18,326 bases of DNA. Source: CAWKDG01 sp963848355. Lineage in GTDB: Bacteria; Actinomycetota; Acidimicrobiia; Acidimicrobiales; UBA8190. The stretch is taken from contig CAWKDG010000016.1 in NCBI GenBank assembly GCA_963848355.1, forward strand, positions 1 to 18,326, written 5' to 3'. A program made the position numbers and the translations under genes. The notes under the pieces are model-generated. The model was not told the DNA's origin and did no database searches. It was given only the letters and a program-made list of their open reading frames with translations. The number at the start of each line of letters is the position of its first letter. Within the stretch, counting starts at the first letter, position 1. This document shows positions 13,536-18,326 of the stretch, piece after piece.

Positions 13536-13909
13536 AGCACCGTCGAGGTGGGGGCTTCGTGGAAAAACCGCAGCCGGCGGATTAGCTCCTCCACGTGTTG
13601 GGAGCATCCGACTATGCGAACGTTTGCGTTGCCGATGCGGACGAAGTATTGCGGCGGTTGAGGCGTCTCCGCGCCGTCGGTGGCCTCGTCGCACGCTCGG
13701 CAACTCATACGGCCAACCCGTTGCGCCAGCCGACGTGGCCGTGCCCAGGTGCGGTCGTCGTCGAAACGCTCGACGAGGTCCTCGAGGAAGCCGACGTCGC
13801 ACGTGAGCAGGAACCGGAAGACCTCGGTCTCCCGGAGTTTCGTCAGACGGTCCGTCATGGCCAGGGCGACCTTGATCTTGCGCTGCACCGCCTCGTCTCG
13901 ACCATCCAC
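13532..13909 (-). CDS. Zinc-ribbon-like protein, first gene of minus block, 125 residues
   Basis: C70-x2-C73 (RMSCRACDEA) and C102-x2-H105 (VGCSQHVEEL) form a probable zinc ribbon. The first half is helical (ALAMTDRLTKLRETEVFRFL, then VGFLEDLVERF). GTG at 13909 is preferred because a TAGGGT -10-like element lies 7 bases upstream (13917-13922), which would give a leaderless message. GTG at 13918 and ATG at 13858 are alternatives. It heads a coupled block of six genes. Its role is unknown; a regulatory or host-takeover role is plausible. Confidence 0.75.
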   Translation of the reverse strand: MDGRDEAVQRKIKVALAMTDRLTKLRETEVFRFLLTCDVGFLEDLVERFDDDRTWARPRRLAQRVGRMSCRACDEATDGAETPQPPQYFVRIGNANVRIVGCSQHVEELIRRLRFFHEAPTSTVL

Positions 13910-13916
13910 CAAACCC

Positions 13917-13944
13917 ACCCTAACGTAGCGTTAGCTATCTGTCC
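13917..13944. promoter_or_regulatory. Divergent control region with palindrome
   Basis: Only about 26-35 bp separate the minus block from the replication gene. CTAACG-TAG-CGTTAG (13920-13934) is a perfect inverted repeat, a likely operator. On the minus strand TGGACA, 17 bases and TAGGGT (13922-13917) resemble an actinobacterial promoter. Neither gene has a ribosome site here, so both may be leaderless. The plus-strand -10 element is less clear. Confidence 0.5.
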
Positions 13945-14976
13945 ATGATCACCGCCCTGGACATAGCCCAACACTGGCCCTACGTGGCCGAACACCTGCT
14001 CCTCGAGCGCGAGCCGGCCGCCGACCGCGTGCTCTGGACGCTGGCCGAGCTGCAGGCTGCCAACGAAGGCGGCCCCGTCGCCGTGAGCCGCTCTCGGCTG
14101 CAGGGACTCGGCCTGACGGCGGGGGAGGCGGGCCGGGCCTGGCGCCGTCTCGTCGACCTCGAGGACGCGAAGGTGGTTACCCGCTACCGCGGGGGAGGTG
14201 GGCGCCGGGCCGACCTGTGGACCTTCACCCTCGACGTCCGGCACTGGCGGATGCCGTGGCGCCGGTCGGGCTACAGCGTGGCCCACGCAATCGAGTTTTG
14301 CTCGTGCTCTAGCCGCGCGCGGTTTGCGCTAGCCGCGCGATCCCCAGGTCTGAGGCTTGTCCAGCCGCGCGAGGAGCCCGAATTCCGTCTCCCCCCGGGA
14401 GCCCACCTGGACTTCTATGTCGACTTTCGCGCGGCTGGACGCAAACCGCGCGCGGCTAACGATTCAGCGACCTGGGAAAACACCGACGAGCCGCGCGGCA
14501 TGGCGCACGACGACGAGGTCCCCTATACCTTGCCTTTAGAAGCTAAAGCTTCTCTCTTAGGCCCAGAGAGCAAAAAAGCTCTGATCGACAAAGCCGAACT
14601 CGTAGATCGTCACACGCGGTTGTGTCAGTCGGTCGCCGTCGCCTCGGGAGTCCAGGCTGTCTTCGGCGGCTCCGAATTCTCGAAGCGGCTGCGGCGCGTG
14701 GTGGAAGACCTGCAGGACGTCGAGCCCCTAATCACGGAGCTCCGCTCCCTGGGCAGGCTGGCCGGCCTCGAGGAGTCGGTCGCCTGGGTCGAGGGGCGGG
14801 CGGCCGGTTACGCCCCCGAACGCCCCCAGGCGCCCGTCGACGAGCTCGCCGTGCGCCGGCGGATCGCTTACCTCGAGCGCCTGGTGGGAGAGGTCGCCGA
14901 AGACGATCCCTCCCGGAAAGACCTTCTCGCTGAATTGGCGGCGTGCCAGAATGAACTTGACCGACTGGAGGCGTGA
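13945..14976 (+). CDS. Replication initiator, winged-helix, with internal origin
   Basis: A 343-residue protein. Residues about 25-100 form a winged helix (RVLWTLAELQAAN, then VAVSRSRLQGLGLTAGEAG, then RAWRRLVDLEDAKVVTRYRG and LWTFTL). The middle (about 115-180) is Arg/Ala-rich because the DNA carries iterons. The C-terminus is helical with a coiled coil (AYLERLVGEVAED, then LLAELAACQNELDRLEA). This matches the plan of lambda O: N-terminal origin binding, origin inside the gene, C-terminal partner binding. No DNA polymerase, helicase or primase is encoded, so host enzymes would be recruited. No ribosome site precedes the ATG, which suggests leaderless start. Confidence 0.75.
   Translation: MITALDIAQHWPYVAEHLLLEREPAADRVLWTLAELQAANEGGPVAVSRSRLQGLGLTAGEAGRAWRRLVDLEDAKVVTRYRGGGGRRADLWTFTLDVRHWRMPWRRSGYSVAHAIEFCSCSSRARFALAARSPGLRLVQPREEPEFRLPPGAHLDFYVDFRAAGRKPRAANDSATWENTDEPRGMAHDDEVPYTLPLEAKASLLGPESKKALIDKAELVDRHTRLCQSVAVASGVQAVFGGSEFSKRLRRVVEDLQDVEPLITELRSLGRLAGLEESVAWVEGRAAGYAPERPQAPVDELAVRRRIAYLERLVGEVAEDDPSRKDLLAELAACQNELDRLEA
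14310..14458. repeat. 19-bp perfect inverted repeat in the initiator gene
   Basis: TAGCCGCGCGCGGTTTGCG at 14310-14328 is exactly complementary to 14440-14458. A second arm pair, AGCCGCGCGA at 14331-14340 and 14427-14436, extends the symmetry with 2- and 3-base gaps. The loop between the inner arms is 86 bases. Such a long match in coding DNA implies selection on DNA. Confidence 0.85.
14311..14497. repeat. Iteron array (AGCCGCGCG, six copies)
   Basis: Copies on the plus strand begin at 14311, 14331, 14363 and 14489. Reverse-complement copies lie at 14428-14436 and 14449-14457. All six fall within 187 bp inside the winged-helix gene and directly before the AT-rich patch, as expected for initiator binding sites at an origin. 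Inference of function rests on arrangement. Confidence 0.75.
14523..14580. other. Probable DNA-unwinding element of the replication origin
   Basis: By hand count about 57% A+T over 58 bases, in a genome near one-third A+T. It includes AGAAGCT-AA-AGCTTCT (14538-14553, a perfect inverted repeat), a pyrimidine tract and AAAAAA. It lies just downstream of the iterons. This is the most AT-rich stretch I noticed. Together with the iterons it marks the likely origin (14310-14580). Confidence 0.65.
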
Positions 14977-14979
14977 GGC

Positions 14980-15414
14980 ATGGCCACGAAGGTGAACCCC
15001 CGCAGCATCGGCGTCGAGGGCCCGTTCATCCCATCGGACCCCGTCGCTGCCCGCCGGATGGGCCGGCTCCTCGAGGCCCTCGAGACCGAGGGCTATGCGT
15101 GGCGCCAAATCGCCGGCATCAGAGCATGGCTCGAGGCGAAAGCCGCGGGGCGCCCCGACCCGACCAGCGCGCCGACGCGGTCCCGGTATCGCAAGATCAT
15201 CGGAGAGCTCAAGCTCGACCCGGGGCCGAAGCGCCGGCAGTCTACGAACGTAGACAGAGAGGCCGTCGAGCTGGCCCTGGTCCGAAACGGCCATCCTCGA
15301 AGCCGAGCCCGGGCCGCGGCGAAGGAAGCAATTCGGGCCTTAGCGCCGATAATGTATCTGCCATCTAGTTCACCGGTGGCGGCTTCGACCGACCCGTTGG
15401 CGGCCGTCGCGTGA
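14980..15414 (+). CDS. Basic hypothetical protein after the initiator, 144 residues
   Basis: The ATG lies 3 bp after the initiator stop with GGAGG about 10 bases upstream. The product is helical and basic: RRMGRLLEALETEGYAWRQI, then RSRYRKIIGELKLD, then DREAVELALVRNGHPRSRAR. It may bind nucleic acid or the initiator. In lambda the gene after O encodes the helicase loader P; a similar partner role here is only suggested by position. No ATP-binding motif is visible. The stop overlaps the next GTG (GTGA). Confidence 0.75.
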   Translation: MATKVNPRSIGVEGPFIPSDPVAARRMGRLLEALETEGYAWRQIAGIRAWLEAKAAGRPDPTSAPTRSRYRKIIGELKLDPGPKRRQSTNVDREAVELALVRNGHPRSRARAAAKEAIRALAPIMYLPSSSPVAASTDPLAAVA

Positions 15415-15881
15415 TCACGCGTGGCGTGTGGGCGAGCGGGTTCGCCTCTTTCGCCGGTGAGAAACGTATCGCGTTCACCGCGACCAACCAATTAGGTCTG
15501 GCCGGCTGGGCCGCCGGCGAATTCTCCCCCGACATCGCCCTCGAGGGGCCCCGTAACAATCCCCTGTGCTGCACGCTTCGCGTTCCCGGCTCGACCGACT
15601 TCAACGACCTGGGCAACGGCGAAGGCGTCCAGAACTACGAGACGGTCGAGATCGGCTGGCACGCCACGCTGGCCGTGCTCCTGCAGCCGACGGAGGGGGG
15701 GTTCGGGCCGATCCGAGAGTGGCTGGCCGACGGCGGTTGCATGTGCGAGACCTTCTATGCCGTCGCCAACAGCGAGTGGGGAACGTTCCGTGGGAGGTCC
15801 CAGAGCTCGCTCGACGGCTTCGTCGACCAGATCCTCCGCGTGCCCGGGCTCTATCTGGGGGCTCTCGTCCCGGGGTCCTAG
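15411..15881 (+). CDS. Lysozyme-like peptidoglycan hydrolase, probable endolysin
   Basis: The GTG overlaps the previous stop. The core reads LGLAGWAAGEFSPDIA, NNPLCCTLRVPGSTDFND, GVQNYETVEIGWHATLAVLL, then FGPIREWLADGG. The pattern W-x3-E, NPL-x-x-T-x4-PGSTxFN, GVQNY, GxxATxxxL recalls a lysozyme-like domain of actinobacterial and actinobacteriophage cell-wall enzymes, where NPLNTT is typical. E37 or E45 could be the catalytic acid. Length is 156 residues with no signal peptide or wall-binding domain, so a holin would be needed for release. It lies in the early block with replication genes. The match is by memory and moderate. Confidence 0.6.
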   Translation: MITRGVWASGFASFAGEKRIAFTATNQLGLAGWAAGEFSPDIALEGPRNNPLCCTLRVPGSTDFNDLGNGEGVQNYETVEIGWHATLAVLLQPTEGGFGPIREWLADGGCMCETFYAVANSEWGTFRGRSQSSLDGFVDQILRVPGLYLGALVPGS

Positions 15882-16210
15882 TGGCCGCGTGCGTCTTCTG
15901 CGCGTGCCCGGCGCTCACGTCGCCGGCCGGGGAGAACCCCGACCTCGGCGACCCCGTGATCTGCGGGGGGTGCGGGTCCCTTATGGTGATCGACTTCACC
16001 CTCGACGACGAAGGGGCCCCCGTGGGCATCGTGCGCCGGCCGACCCGGGAAGAGTCGGTGGAGCTCCGTCAGCGGCCGGAGGTGGCCGAGATGCTCAAGC
16101 TCTTCAACGTGGCCATCATCGAAGACGCCGCTCGCCCGAAGCCGAAGCAGGTGATCCGACCCGGGCGCCTCGAGGCTTTCGGTCCAGACCATCCCAGGAG
16201 CCGGCGGTGA
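15881..16210 (+). CDS. Zinc-ribbon protein, 109 residues
   Basis: GTG at 15881 shares its first base with the TAG of the upstream gene. C4-x2-C7 (ACVFCACPAL) and C28-x2-C31 (VICGGCGSL) form a C4 zinc ribbon. A beta-hairpin and the motif RRPTREESVELRQRPEVAEM follow, with a basic tail (ARPKPKQVIRPGR). The layout resembles small zinc-ribbon proteins of phages thought to touch DNA or RNA polymerase; the partner is unknown. Its last 95 bp overlap the convergent minus-strand gene. Confidence 0.75.
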   Translation: MAACVFCACPALTSPAGENPDLGDPVICGGCGSLMVIDFTLDDEGAPVGIVRRPTREESVELRQRPEVAEMLKLFNVAIIEDAARPKPKQVIRPGRLEAFGPDHPRSRR

Positions 16211-16370
16211 GATGGTGAAGGAGATCTGCCACCCGGGGTAGTCGCACCCGGTCGGGGGCCTTAGAGCATGTCACGACGTGTACCCGGAACGCCGTGGCGC
16301 GCTCGGCTGCCCCGTCGAGCCCCTCCTCGCACCAGGGGCAGCGGGGCGCCTTCGCCCTCCACCCGCTCAC
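16116..16370 (-). CDS. C2HC zinc-finger protein, 84 residues
   Basis: The GTG overlaps the stop of the HTH gene (GTGA at 16370-16367), which selects this start within a much longer open frame. C11-x2-C14-x16-H31-x3-C35 (RCPWCEEGLDGAAER, then FRVHVVTCSK) is a C2HC finger. The segment RLPRVADLLHHLTAG follows, then a low-complexity tail that overlaps the plus-strand zinc-ribbon gene. It is probably a partner of the HTH regulator. Confidence 0.7.
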   Translation of the reverse strand: MSGWRAKAPRCPWCEEGLDGAAERATAFRVHVVTCSKAPDRVRLPRVADLLHHLTAGSWDGLDRKPRGARVGSPASASGERRLR

Positions 16371-16591
16371 TGTTCGGCCGCCCGTCGGGCCACGATCTGC
16401 GTGACCCGGGTCCGTGACACCCCGGCCCACCGGGCCACGTCGGTGCGCTGCTCGGCCCCCCGGTCGAGCGCCTCGAGGATGATGGCGTCGCGCTCTTCGA
16501 CGTTGTCCTCCCACACGTCGAGCGACGCCTGGACGGCATCGGCGGCCTTGACCAGGCGCGCCTCGTAATCGGAGCTCTCCCCAGAGGTCAC
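16367..16591 (-). CDS. HTH transcriptional regulator, 74 residues
   Basis: Residues 50-71 form a clear helix-turn-helix (TDVARWAGVSRTRVTQIVAR). A long helical N-terminus precedes it (EARLVKAADAVQASLDVWED). The start codon GTG lies at the center of a palindrome (16582-16598), which suggests that the protein represses its own gene. It faces the plus-strand structural block across a 100-bp region with repeated TGACC sites. A role as switch between early and late expression is inferred. Confidence 0.8.
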   Translation of the reverse strand: MTSGESSDYEARLVKAADAVQASLDVWEDNVEERDAIILEALDRGAEQRTDVARWAGVSRTRVTQIVARRAAEQ

Positions 16592-16598
16592 ACCTCTG
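16582..16598. promoter_or_regulatory. Palindrome centered on the regulator start codon
   Basis: CAGAGGT-CAC-ACCTCTG is a perfect inverted repeat with 7-bp arms. Its 3-base center is the complement of the GTG start of the HTH gene. Binding here would block transcription or translation of that gene, so autoregulation is likely. Confidence 0.55.
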
Positions 16599-16691
16599 AT
16601 TCGACCGGTCGGGACGATTTCTTGACCACCGGAAAGTGCCCTGACCGGGACGATTCGGCGATTTGGTCAGTTCCCTGACCTGGCCTCTGAC
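16592..16691. promoter_or_regulatory. Divergent regulatory region with TGACC sites
   Basis: TGACC occurs at 16623, 16642 and 16676, and GGTCA at 16665. GGTCAG-TTCC-CTGACC (16665-16680) is a perfect inverted repeat. CGGGACGATT occurs twice (16610-16619, 16646-16655), and GACCGGTC at 16603-16610 is palindromic. This is the largest gene-free stretch. It probably holds operators and promoters for the regulator (minus) and the structural block (plus). A clear -10 element was not found. Confidence 0.6.
16634..16650 (+). repeat. 17-bp motif in the regulatory region (copy 2)
   Basis: AAGTGCCCTGACCGGGA, identical to 12483-12499. Here it lies between the divergent regulator and structural-block genes, overlapping one TGACC site and one CGGGACGATT repeat. 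Confidence 0.6.
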
Positions 16692-16724
16692 GTGCAGGGT
16701 TACCCCGTGACGCCGCCGAGAGGG

Positions 16725-17162
16725 GTGAAAGTCCGCGCCGAGTGCCGGTGCGGGCAGGTGCTCGACACCGAGGCCCCCTCCGGCCGGACGACCTGGCGGG
16801 GACCGTGCCCCAAGTGCGGCCGGAGCCTGGTGGCCAGGCGGGTGCAGTCGGAACCGCCGGCCGGGGCCACGCCGGCGCCCACTCGCCCGCCGGGTCGCCC
16901 CGGCCGGACCATACGAAAGGTGAAGGGCTATGCCACAGCCAAGCCAAGCGGCGGGGCGGCCGGAGGACGACGGCCTCGAAGCGGTCCCCGGGTTCCGGAC
17001 CCTGAGCCCGACCGACCCGTCACGCAACCCGACCCCGCGCGACCTCGACCCGGCCGCGACCCTGGACCCATCGACGACGTCGCCCCCGAGCCCGTCATCC
17101 CCGACGTCGCCGACCCGCCCTATCCCTCCGTCGGCTTCGACGTCGTCGACGACATCTACTGA
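16725..17162 (+). CDS. Zinc-ribbon protein with Pro-rich acidic tail, 145 residues
   Basis: C7, C9, C28 and C31 (ECRCGQVLD, then GPCPKCGRSLVARR) form a zinc ribbon. A Pro/Arg-rich middle and an acidic end follow (PEPVIPDVADPPYPSVGF, then DVVDDIY). GTG at 16725 gives a compact start; GTG at 16692 or 16707 in the same frame are alternatives. The last 233 bases also lie in the next open frame (from 16930). The TGA is followed by C, and the +1 frame continues with a similar acidic stretch, so a fused product is conceivable. It is the first gene of the structural block. Confidence 0.65.
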   Translation: MKVRAECRCGQVLDTEAPSGRTTWRGPCPKCGRSLVARRVQSEPPAGATPAPTRPPGRPGRTIRKVKGYATAKPSGGAAGGRRPRSGPRVPDPEPDRPVTQPDPARPRPGRDPGPIDDVAPEPVIPDVADPPYPSVGFDVVDDIY

Positions 17163-17685
17163 CGCCGACGGCGACGACGGCGGCCGACAACCGCCCGAGA
17201 TCTCGGAGGAGCTCGACGAGGCCCTCGCCGGTCTCGGCGCCGGCGCCTTCCACGTCGCCGGCGTGTTGGTGAACAAGGCGGCGCAGCGACGGAGCCACAC
17301 CAACACGCGGCTCTGGCTCGCCACCGAGGACGAGGCCCAGGCCTTCGGCGACGCCATGGGGCGCATCGCGGCGCGCAGAGTGCCCGAGGAGCTCGCCGGC
17401 GACACCGACGGCGCCGACATCCTCGTCATGGGTGCCACGGCCCTCGGCTACGTGGTGCGCAACGGGATGGGTGTCGACCTCGACGAGGCCGAGCGCATCG
17501 CCGCCGGCATCCCCGCCGACCATTCGTCGCCGGCTCCGGTACCGCACTCTTCCGAGCCGGAGCCGGTGGCGACACCCCCGCGGACAATGGTGCAGCCGGC
17601 CGGCCAGGGGCCCCCGCCGTTGGCCCACTACGACACAGAACCAGCCGCTCCGGCTCCCCCCGATTTCCTGTCGCCGGACATCTGA
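16930..17685 (+). CDS. Hypothetical protein with Ser/Thr/Pro N-terminus, 251 residues
   Basis: The ATG at 16930 has a GAAGGG ribosome site 3 bases upstream. The first 77 residues overlap the zinc-ribbon frame and are low-complexity Ser/Thr/Pro. A folded part follows (about 88-200): EISEELDEALAGLGAGAFHV, then TNTRLWLATEDEAQAFGDAM, then LVMGATALGYVVRNGMGVDL. The end is again Pro-rich. The folded part has no recognised family. It may be translated from 16930, or reached by a +1 shift at the upstream stop. It lies before the ATPase genes, so an assembly role is possible. Confidence 0.6.
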   Translation: MPQPSQAAGRPEDDGLEAVPGFRTLSPTDPSRNPTPRDLDPAATLDPSTTSPPSPSSPTSPTRPIPPSASTSSTTSTDADGDDGGRQPPEISEELDEALAGLGAGAFHVAGVLVNKAAQRRSHTNTRLWLATEDEAQAFGDAMGRIAARRVPEELAGDTDGADILVMGATALGYVVRNGMGVDLDEAERIAAGIPADHSSPAPVPHSSEPEPVATPPRTMVQPAGQGPPPLAHYDTEPAAPAPPDFLSPDI

Positions 17686-17688
17686 TCG

Positions 17689-17931
17689 GTGGGGATCTGC
17701 CAGTACGCCCTCCTAGCCCAGACTGACGTCGGGGCCCTTCTCTTCCCGTGCGAGCTCGGGGACGGCCACCTCGAGGACGGCAGCCAGCACCAGGCCCACC
17801 ACCCCTCTCGGAGCGACGCCCGTTTCTACGACCTGGACCCCGACGACGAGGACCCGCCGGCGTCGGTGGAGCTAATAGTGCGGTGGCGCCGGTCGTACCC
17901 CGACCTCGAGCGGGATCTCGATGGCGACTGA
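17689..17931 (+). CDS. Small Cys/His-containing protein, 80 residues
   Basis: GTG at 17689 follows the previous stop by 3 bp. C4, C21 and H27/H34/H37/H38 (PCELGDGHLEDGSQHQAHH) could bind metal. An acidic segment (YDLDPDDEDPPASVELIV) and a basic end follow. The stop overlaps the ATPase start by 11 bases, which suggests coupling. The family is not recognised; confidence is moderate because the composition is biased. Confidence 0.6.
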   Translation: MGICQYALLAQTDVGALLFPCELGDGHLEDGSQHQAHHPSRSDARFYDLDPDDEDPPASVELIVRWRRSYPDLERDLDGD

Positions 17932-18326
17932 GGAGGACGAGCCGGGGGAGCTCGACCCTCACAAACCCACGCAGATCGCCGTGGTGGGCAAGAAGGGGAG
18001 CGGGAAAACGGAGCTCGCCTACCTGCTTTTCGAGTCGTACCCGTTCGACCGGGTGCTCGTCGACCCGAACCACGACATCAAGGCCCCCGAGGACACCATC
18101 GACCTCGAGGAGCCGGTCCCGAGCCGGTGGCCCGGGCAGAGTTTCGAGTCCCTCGAGGAGAAGCACAAGCCGAAGACGTTCCGCTACATCCCCGACTTCG
18201 GTTCCCCCGACTACCTCGACGAGCTCGACCGGGTCGTCGGCCTCGCCTACTCCCACCCCCGCACCATGCTCTTCGTCGACGAGGCCCATGAGGCCTTCCC
18301 GGCCGGCCGCACGCCGCCGCACGGCC
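17921..18326 (+). CDS. Packaging ATPase (HerA/FtsK type), N-terminal part; continues at position 1
   Basis: ATG at 17921 lies within the end of the upstream gene. Residues 18-30 hold Walker A (QIAVVGKKGSGKT), and 114-122 hold Walker B (RTMLFVDEA, with D120-E121). The segment DRVLVDPNHD (43-52) is also typical of this family. The frame runs off the right edge one base into a codon. Joined to position 1 it reads on through RQGRHRQLSMILATPRP to a stop at 299, for 234 residues in all (PRD1 P9 is about 227). It powers DNA packaging at a unique vertex. Tailed-phage terminase motifs are absent. Confidence 0.92.
   Translation, partial: MATEEDEPGELDPHKPTQIAVVGKKGSGKTELAYLLFESYPFDRVLVDPNHDIKAPEDTIDLEEPVPSRWPGQSFESLEEKHKPKTFRYIPDFGSPDYLDELDRVVGLAYSHPRTMLFVDEAHEAFPAGRTPPHG

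Noticed and set aside
13282..13802. Longer version of the 85-residue minus-strand gene
   Set aside because: The extra N-terminus is Arg/Pro-rich and lies over the upstream gene. The ATGA overlap at 13535 gives a better start.
16371..17438. Long minus-strand frame upstream of the C2HC finger gene
   Set aside because: It crosses the HTH gene and the zinc-ribbon genes in the wrong frame. Only the part from 16370 down has natural composition and a coupled start.
1..18326. Inverted terminal repeats of a linear tectivirus genome
   Set aside because: The window edges share no inverted repeat and fall inside one gene.
1..18326. Integrated provirus or plasmid with host flanks
   Set aside because: No integrase, attachment-site repeat, tRNA or host-type gene was seen, and all genes fit one viral circle.

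Overview
This window appears to be one complete circular genome of a tailless, probably membrane-containing DNA virus of a GC-rich bacterium, most likely an actinobacterium. It is cut open inside one gene. The reading frame at the right edge (from 17921, Walker A and B motifs of a HerA/FtsK-type packaging ATPase) continues without a break into the left edge (stop at 299, with the ATPase's C-terminal motif). Joining the ends directly gives a 234-residue ATPase. A large capsid protein of double-jelly-roll size (972-2198), a run of tiny one-span membrane proteins and a membrane-anchored transglycosylase complete a tectivirus-like (PRD1-adenovirus lineage) plan. No terminase, portal, tape measure, tail, DNA polymerase, integrase, tRNA, rRNA, CRISPR array or insertion sequence was seen. 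High GC, many GTG starts, stop/start overlaps and fiber domains like those of actinobacteriophages support the host guess.

The genome falls into four transcription blocks. Block A (+, about 16692 through the junction to 12310) is structural: zinc ribbon, linker protein, ATPase, small membrane proteins, capsid protein, vertex and membrane proteins, transglycosylase, five beta-rich attachment proteins ending in a 685-residue RCC1-like propeller, a membrane/holin-like trio, two beta proteins and a 27-residue arginine/lysine-rich protein. Block B (-, 13909 to 12322) is six tiny genes joined by stop/start overlaps, five of them with Cys/His metal-binding patterns. Block C (+, 13945 to 16210) holds a winged-helix replication protein whose gene carries iterons, a 19-bp inverted repeat and an AT-rich patch (a lambda-O-like internal origin), a basic protein, a lysozyme-like protein and a zinc ribbon. 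Block D (-, 16591 to 16116) holds an HTH regulator and a C2HC finger protein.

Two short divergent control regions (13917-13944 and 16592-16691) separate the blocks, and both carry palindromes. The convergent ends meet with an 11-bp gap (12310/12322) or overlap by 95 bp (16116-16210). No stretch longer than about 100 bp lacks a gene. I saw no convincing rho-independent terminator. Family names rest on motifs read by eye; no database search was possible.
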